NCBI GenBank assembly: GCA_002308615.1
Contig: DBWC01000113.1
Span: 26,820 to 33,735 of the forward strand
Reading direction: 5' to 3'
DNA: 6,916 bases
DNA from: Clostridiales bacterium UBA1248
GTDB lineage: Bacteria; Bacillota; Clostridia; Oscillospirales; CAG-272
The position numbers and the translations under genes are program-made. This document shows positions 4,655-6,916 of the stretch, piece by piece. The first letter of the stretch is position 1. Every line of letters starts with the position of its first letter. The notes beneath the pieces were generated by a model, which was given only the letters and a program-made list of their open reading frames with translations, made no database searches and was not told where the DNA came from.

Positions 4655-6688
4655 TTATTTCAATCTTATCGCCCTCACGTACATCACGTCGCCCGTCGCG
4701 CAGTCGTCAAAGCAGTCGAATCTGATCCTGTTTATTTTGCCCGACCAGAAGGACAGGGAACCGACGTTTACCGACAGCGTGTGATACTGCCCGTCTTTGA
4801 TGAGCGAAGCCCGCGTTCTCTCGGAGCCGTCCGGGCTCGTTTTTGATCCGGTGCATAAGAACAGGTCGGTAACGTACGAGCTTTTTCCGTTTGACTGCGG
4901 TATCATATATTCTATCTCGATCGTTTTGTAACCGGACGCGTAAAGCACAGGCGACGATTTCGTATAATCAACGAAAACCTGCGGGTCGTTTGCGTTTGTG
5001 ACCTTAAGCTGCAGGGCTTTTTCTTTTGCGTTATACGAAACGCTCGTGTTGTTCGCGGCGCTGACGGCTGACCGGCACGCCTCCTTTGAAAAGTCGAGCG
5101 AGGTGTAGTCTATCGCGTCCACTCTCATTGAAACGTAGTTTTTATGAAGCGATTCGTTCGATGCGAAATCCTTGTTCTGCTTGAACGTCTGCCGTATCTG
5201 ATCGACCGTTCCCGTTGTGATCAGATAGCTGTATTCGATCGGCGAATACGACACCATTTTTATCATATTCAGCGGCGCGATGTAGTTTGTAGCGCCGTTT
5301 GCGGGATCCTTTGAGCCGTTGTAGCTGAATTTCCCGGCGTAAAGCAGATCAACGTTCGGAACGTAAAGTCCGACGCCAAAGCCGGAATCGGCGGACGTCC
5401 AGGAACACCACGTTTCCGTGTTGCCGTTTTTGACGTAGAAGCGGCAGTCCTCCGCGTAATTCGCGTCGCCCCAGAACTGCAGATCGTCCCTGTATGAAAG
5501 CTCATCGTCCGTCCACGACGCCGTACCGTTGTACCACGTAAATCTGTTGAGATAGCTTACGGTATAGAACGCCGGCAGCTCCTGGTGAGTGTAAGGATGA
5601 GTCCAGCCGGAGTAGTCTGTGAATCTGTTGTCAACGCGTATAGTATCGTCGTTTACCGTGTACGTGTTTTCCATATAGCTCGGCGTTATCTGCCCGTCAA
5701 GCGACCAGTCCTGCGGCTGAGCCTTTATATATACGGAGTTGTCTTTTACCTGAATATCGATAAGACGGCTCGTATTTCCGTATTTGTCGCCGCCCTGAAC
5801 GGGGTTGTATCTCCATTCGGAGCCGTTGAAGCTGCCGGGCGTGTATTCCGCGTTTTTGCCCGTGCCGTAATAAGACTGCTGAACGAGCCTGCCCGTGTCC
5901 GCGCGGTTTATAAGATTTGTAAGTCCGCTTATCCTGCTCGTTTTGTCCTGTATGTAGTTGATCCCGCCGCCCCAGGAAAGCTGTATGCCTACCTTGAATC
6001 TTGAATTTTCTATATAATACGTCTGCGAATTATATACTTTGATGCTCTCGGTTGACGCATTTTTAAGCGAGAATTCGGCCTGTTTGCCGTCGCAGGTCTG
6101 CACGGTGACCGTCTTTATGTTTTTCGCCTTGGCGCCGCTCAAATAAGTTGAGATAAGTCCGTAAAACGTTACGTTTTTGCCTGCTTCAAGATAGAAATTG
6201 TCCGTTTTCTCTCTGCCGGACGACAGATATTTTACGAGGATCTTAAGCGGCTTGTCTGCGGAATACGTGAAGCTCATGCGGTTGAAATCGGAGCTGAAAG
6301 CACCGTCCTCAAACGTTATGACAAAGTCTTTTGTTACGGTAAATACGCCGCCCGACGCACTTTGCTGGCCGCTTACGGTGTATTTAACTTTGCTGTCTGT
6401 CTCATATACTGTCCCCGGCTCGTCCGGAAGAGTCTCCGATCCCGATACGCAGCGGAAAAGGAGCACCACGTCTTTGTTGTCGACGCTGCCGTCGTTATTG
6501 ACGTCCGCGGCGGTCACGTTTATATCTCCGATACTGCCGCTTGACACGTATCTGAACAAAGCCACGACGTCTTTGTTGTCCGTCGCGGAATCGCCGTTCA
6601 CGTCGCCTTTTATAACGGCGGTCGTTCCTATGAACGCAAACTGTCCTAAAAGAATGCAGAAAATCAGCAAAAATGCGGTTTTTTTCAT
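4655..6688 (-). CDS. Secreted multi-domain dockerin type I protein, possibly carbohydrate-active
   Basis: This 677-residue protein begins with a signal peptide (residues 1 to about 24). A dockerin (about 26-85) follows, with calcium loops DVNGDSATDNKD (29-40) and DVNNDGSVDNKD (62-73). Then come a beta-rich module (about 92-205), a large Trp/Tyr-rich beta module (about 223-515), and a C-terminal jelly-roll-like module (about 519-677) resembling carbohydrate-binding domains. The middle part carries LSWGGGINYI, EWRYNPVQGGDKYGN and long strands with many Trp. I compare it loosely with galactose-mutarotase-like or lyase-type beta-sandwich folds, but cannot name a family or catalytic residues. The ATG at 6688 is chosen because AAAGGA precedes it by nine or ten bases and the signal peptide starts there; an ATG at 6730 lies upstream of the predicted transcription start. 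The gene is monocistronic and convergent with the other dockerin gene. Confidence 0.85.
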   Translation of the reverse strand: MKKTAFLLIFCILLGQFAFIGTTAVIKGDVNGDSATDNKDVVALFRYVSSGSIGDINVTAADVNNDGSVDNKDVVLLFRCVSGSETLPDEPGTVYETDSKVKYTVSGQQSASGGVFTVTKDFVITFEDGAFSSDFNRMSFTYSADKPLKILVKYLSSGREKTDNFYLEAGKNVTFYGLISTYLSGAKAKNIKTVTVQTCDGKQAEFSLKNASTESIKVYNSQTYYIENSRFKVGIQLSWGGGINYIQDKTSRISGLTNLINRADTGRLVQQSYYGTGKNAEYTPGSFNGSEWRYNPVQGGDKYGNTSRLIDIQVKDNSVYIKAQPQDWSLDGQITPSYMENTYTVNDDTIRVDNRFTDYSGWTHPYTHQELPAFYTVSYLNRFTWYNGTASWTDDELSYRDDLQFWGDANYAEDCRFYVKNGNTETWCSWTSADSGFGVGLYVPNVDLLYAGKFSYNGSKDPANGATNYIAPLNMIKMVSYSPIEYSYLITTGTVDQIRQTFKQNKDFASNESLHKNYVSMRVDAIDYTSLDFSKEACRSAVSAANNTSVSYNAKEKALQLKVTNANDPQVFVDYTKSSPVLYASGYKTIEIEYMIPQSNGKSSYVTDLFLCTGSKTSPDGSERTRASLIKDGQYHTLSVNVGSLSFWSGKINRIRFDCFDDCATGDVMYVRAIRLK

Positions 6689-6718
6689 TACGGGATATCC
6701 TTTCGCTTTTGTAATTAT

Positions 6719-6747
6719 ATTATAAAGCAAAAACGGTACGTTGTCAA
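6719..6747 (-). promoter_or_regulatory. Consensus sigma-A promoter of the minus-strand dockerin gene
   Basis: Reading leftwards, TTGACA (6747-6742), a 17-bp spacer and TATAAT (6724-6719) match the housekeeping consensus exactly. Transcription should start near 6712, leaving a leader of about 24 nt. No ECF-type block is present, so this dockerin gene appears to be expressed independently of the neighbouring sigma factor. Confidence 0.88.
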
Positions 6748-6752
6748 GCGGT

Positions 6753-6765
6753 ATTGTTTAACAAT
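6753..6765. promoter_or_regulatory. Perfect dyad just upstream of the -35, possible operator
   Basis: ATTGTT, one base, AACAAT forms a perfect 6-1-6 inverted repeat, five bases above the -35 of the minus-strand dockerin promoter. The position suits an activator or repressor. It is short and AT-rich, so chance is possible; no regulator is identified. Confidence 0.3.
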
Positions 6766-6916
6766 GAAAAAATACATAATTTTAAGCGCGTCGGGCGGTG
6801 GGGGGGGGACGCCGACGCGCGCGGCTGAAGCCGCAAGGATAAACGATTTATTTCAATAAAACTGACGGGCGTTATCGCCCGTCCTCAGACTGAAGACAAA
6901 CTCCCTCAGTCATCCG
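6766..6916. repeat. Gene-free right edge with GC-rich hairpins; possible dispersed repeat start
   Basis: No coding frame is supported. GCGCGTCGG (6786-6794) pairs with CCGACGCGC (6812-6820), with a further GC pair of bases inside, around a loop containing nine consecutive G (6800-6808). A second hairpin, GCGGC-TGAA-GCCGC, follows at once (6821-6834). The last bases, CTCCCTCAGTCATCCG (6901-6916), resemble the start of a repeat common in Clostridia intergenic regions and are cut by the window edge. Family identity is inference from memory. Confidence 0.4.
6853..6883 (-). terminator. Probable minus-strand intrinsic terminator
   Basis: GACGGGCG-TTAT-CGCCCGTC (6864-6883) is a perfect 8-bp stem with a four-base loop. 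Read on the minus strand it is followed after two bases by TTTTATTG, a usable U-tract. The plus-strand side lacks one. It would end a leftward gene lying beyond the right edge. It may instead be part of the palindromic repeat region. Confidence 0.45.

Noticed and set aside
5585..6004. 139-residue plus-strand frame opposite the large dockerin gene
   Set aside because: The composition is non-natural, no ribosome binding site or promoter is seen, and it is fully antisense to a convincing gene.
3557..6604. The two dockerin segments as inverted repeats mediating inversion
   Set aside because: The coding similarity is at protein level with many base differences; no long identical stretch is seen.
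6198..6725. 175-residue plus-strand frame opposite the dockerin and signal peptide
   Set aside because: It repeats the antisense of the dockerin loops (Ser/Thr-rich TTSLLS) and runs into the minus-strand promoter; it is a shadow frame.

Overview
The window looks like chromosome of a low-to-mid GC Clostridia, most likely an Oscillospiraceae/Ruminococcaceae-type gut anaerobe. The evidence is N-terminal type I dockerins directly after Gram-positive signal peptides, an ECF sigma factor overlapping a membrane anti-sigma gene with a DUF4367-like extracellular domain, AAGGAGG-type ribosome binding sites, and palindrome-rich intergenic repeats at both edges. No transposase, tRNA, rRNA or CRISPR array is visible.

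Layout. Positions 1-105 hold a run of hairpins, probably a dispersed intergenic repeat cut by the window edge. A very strong sigma-A promoter (129-157) drives mgtE, a CBS-domain magnesium channel/transporter (348-1892), through a leader of about 180 nt. That leader has an intrinsic terminator (297-328), a 15-bp competing helix (226-301) and a 28-codon reading frame with its own ribosome binding site (189-275). It does not look like the M-box riboswitch usually associated with mgtE.

Next is an ECF sigma gene (2074-2628) overlapped by its presumed anti-sigma partner (2621-3295), and then a secreted dockerin protein of unknown function (3464-4582). A 64-bp ungapped block, 50 of 64 bases identical by eye, lies both upstream of the sigma gene (1905-1968) and upstream of the dockerin gene (3278-3341). 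It has the layout of an ECF promoter (TGTCCGG, 20 bp, GTTAT). The simplest reading is that the sigma factor activates its own operon and the neighbouring dockerin gene. This would be a cell-surface signalling unit tied to a cellulosome-like apparatus, similar in logic to SigI/RsgI of cellulolytic clostridia but built from different protein families. A 13-codon frame with an excellent ribosome binding site sits between this promoter and the dockerin gene.

A bidirectional terminator (4611-4642) separates these genes from a convergent minus-strand gene (4655-6688). It encodes a 677-residue secreted dockerin protein with several beta-rich modules and has a textbook sigma-A promoter (6719-6747). 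All four dockerin calcium loops in the two proteins carry Asn-Lys at the usual cohesin-specificity positions, so both probably dock to the same cohesin class. The right edge (6766-6916) has no gene, but holds a GC-rich hairpin with a nine-G loop, a minus-strand terminator-like hairpin, and the start of what may be another dispersed repeat.
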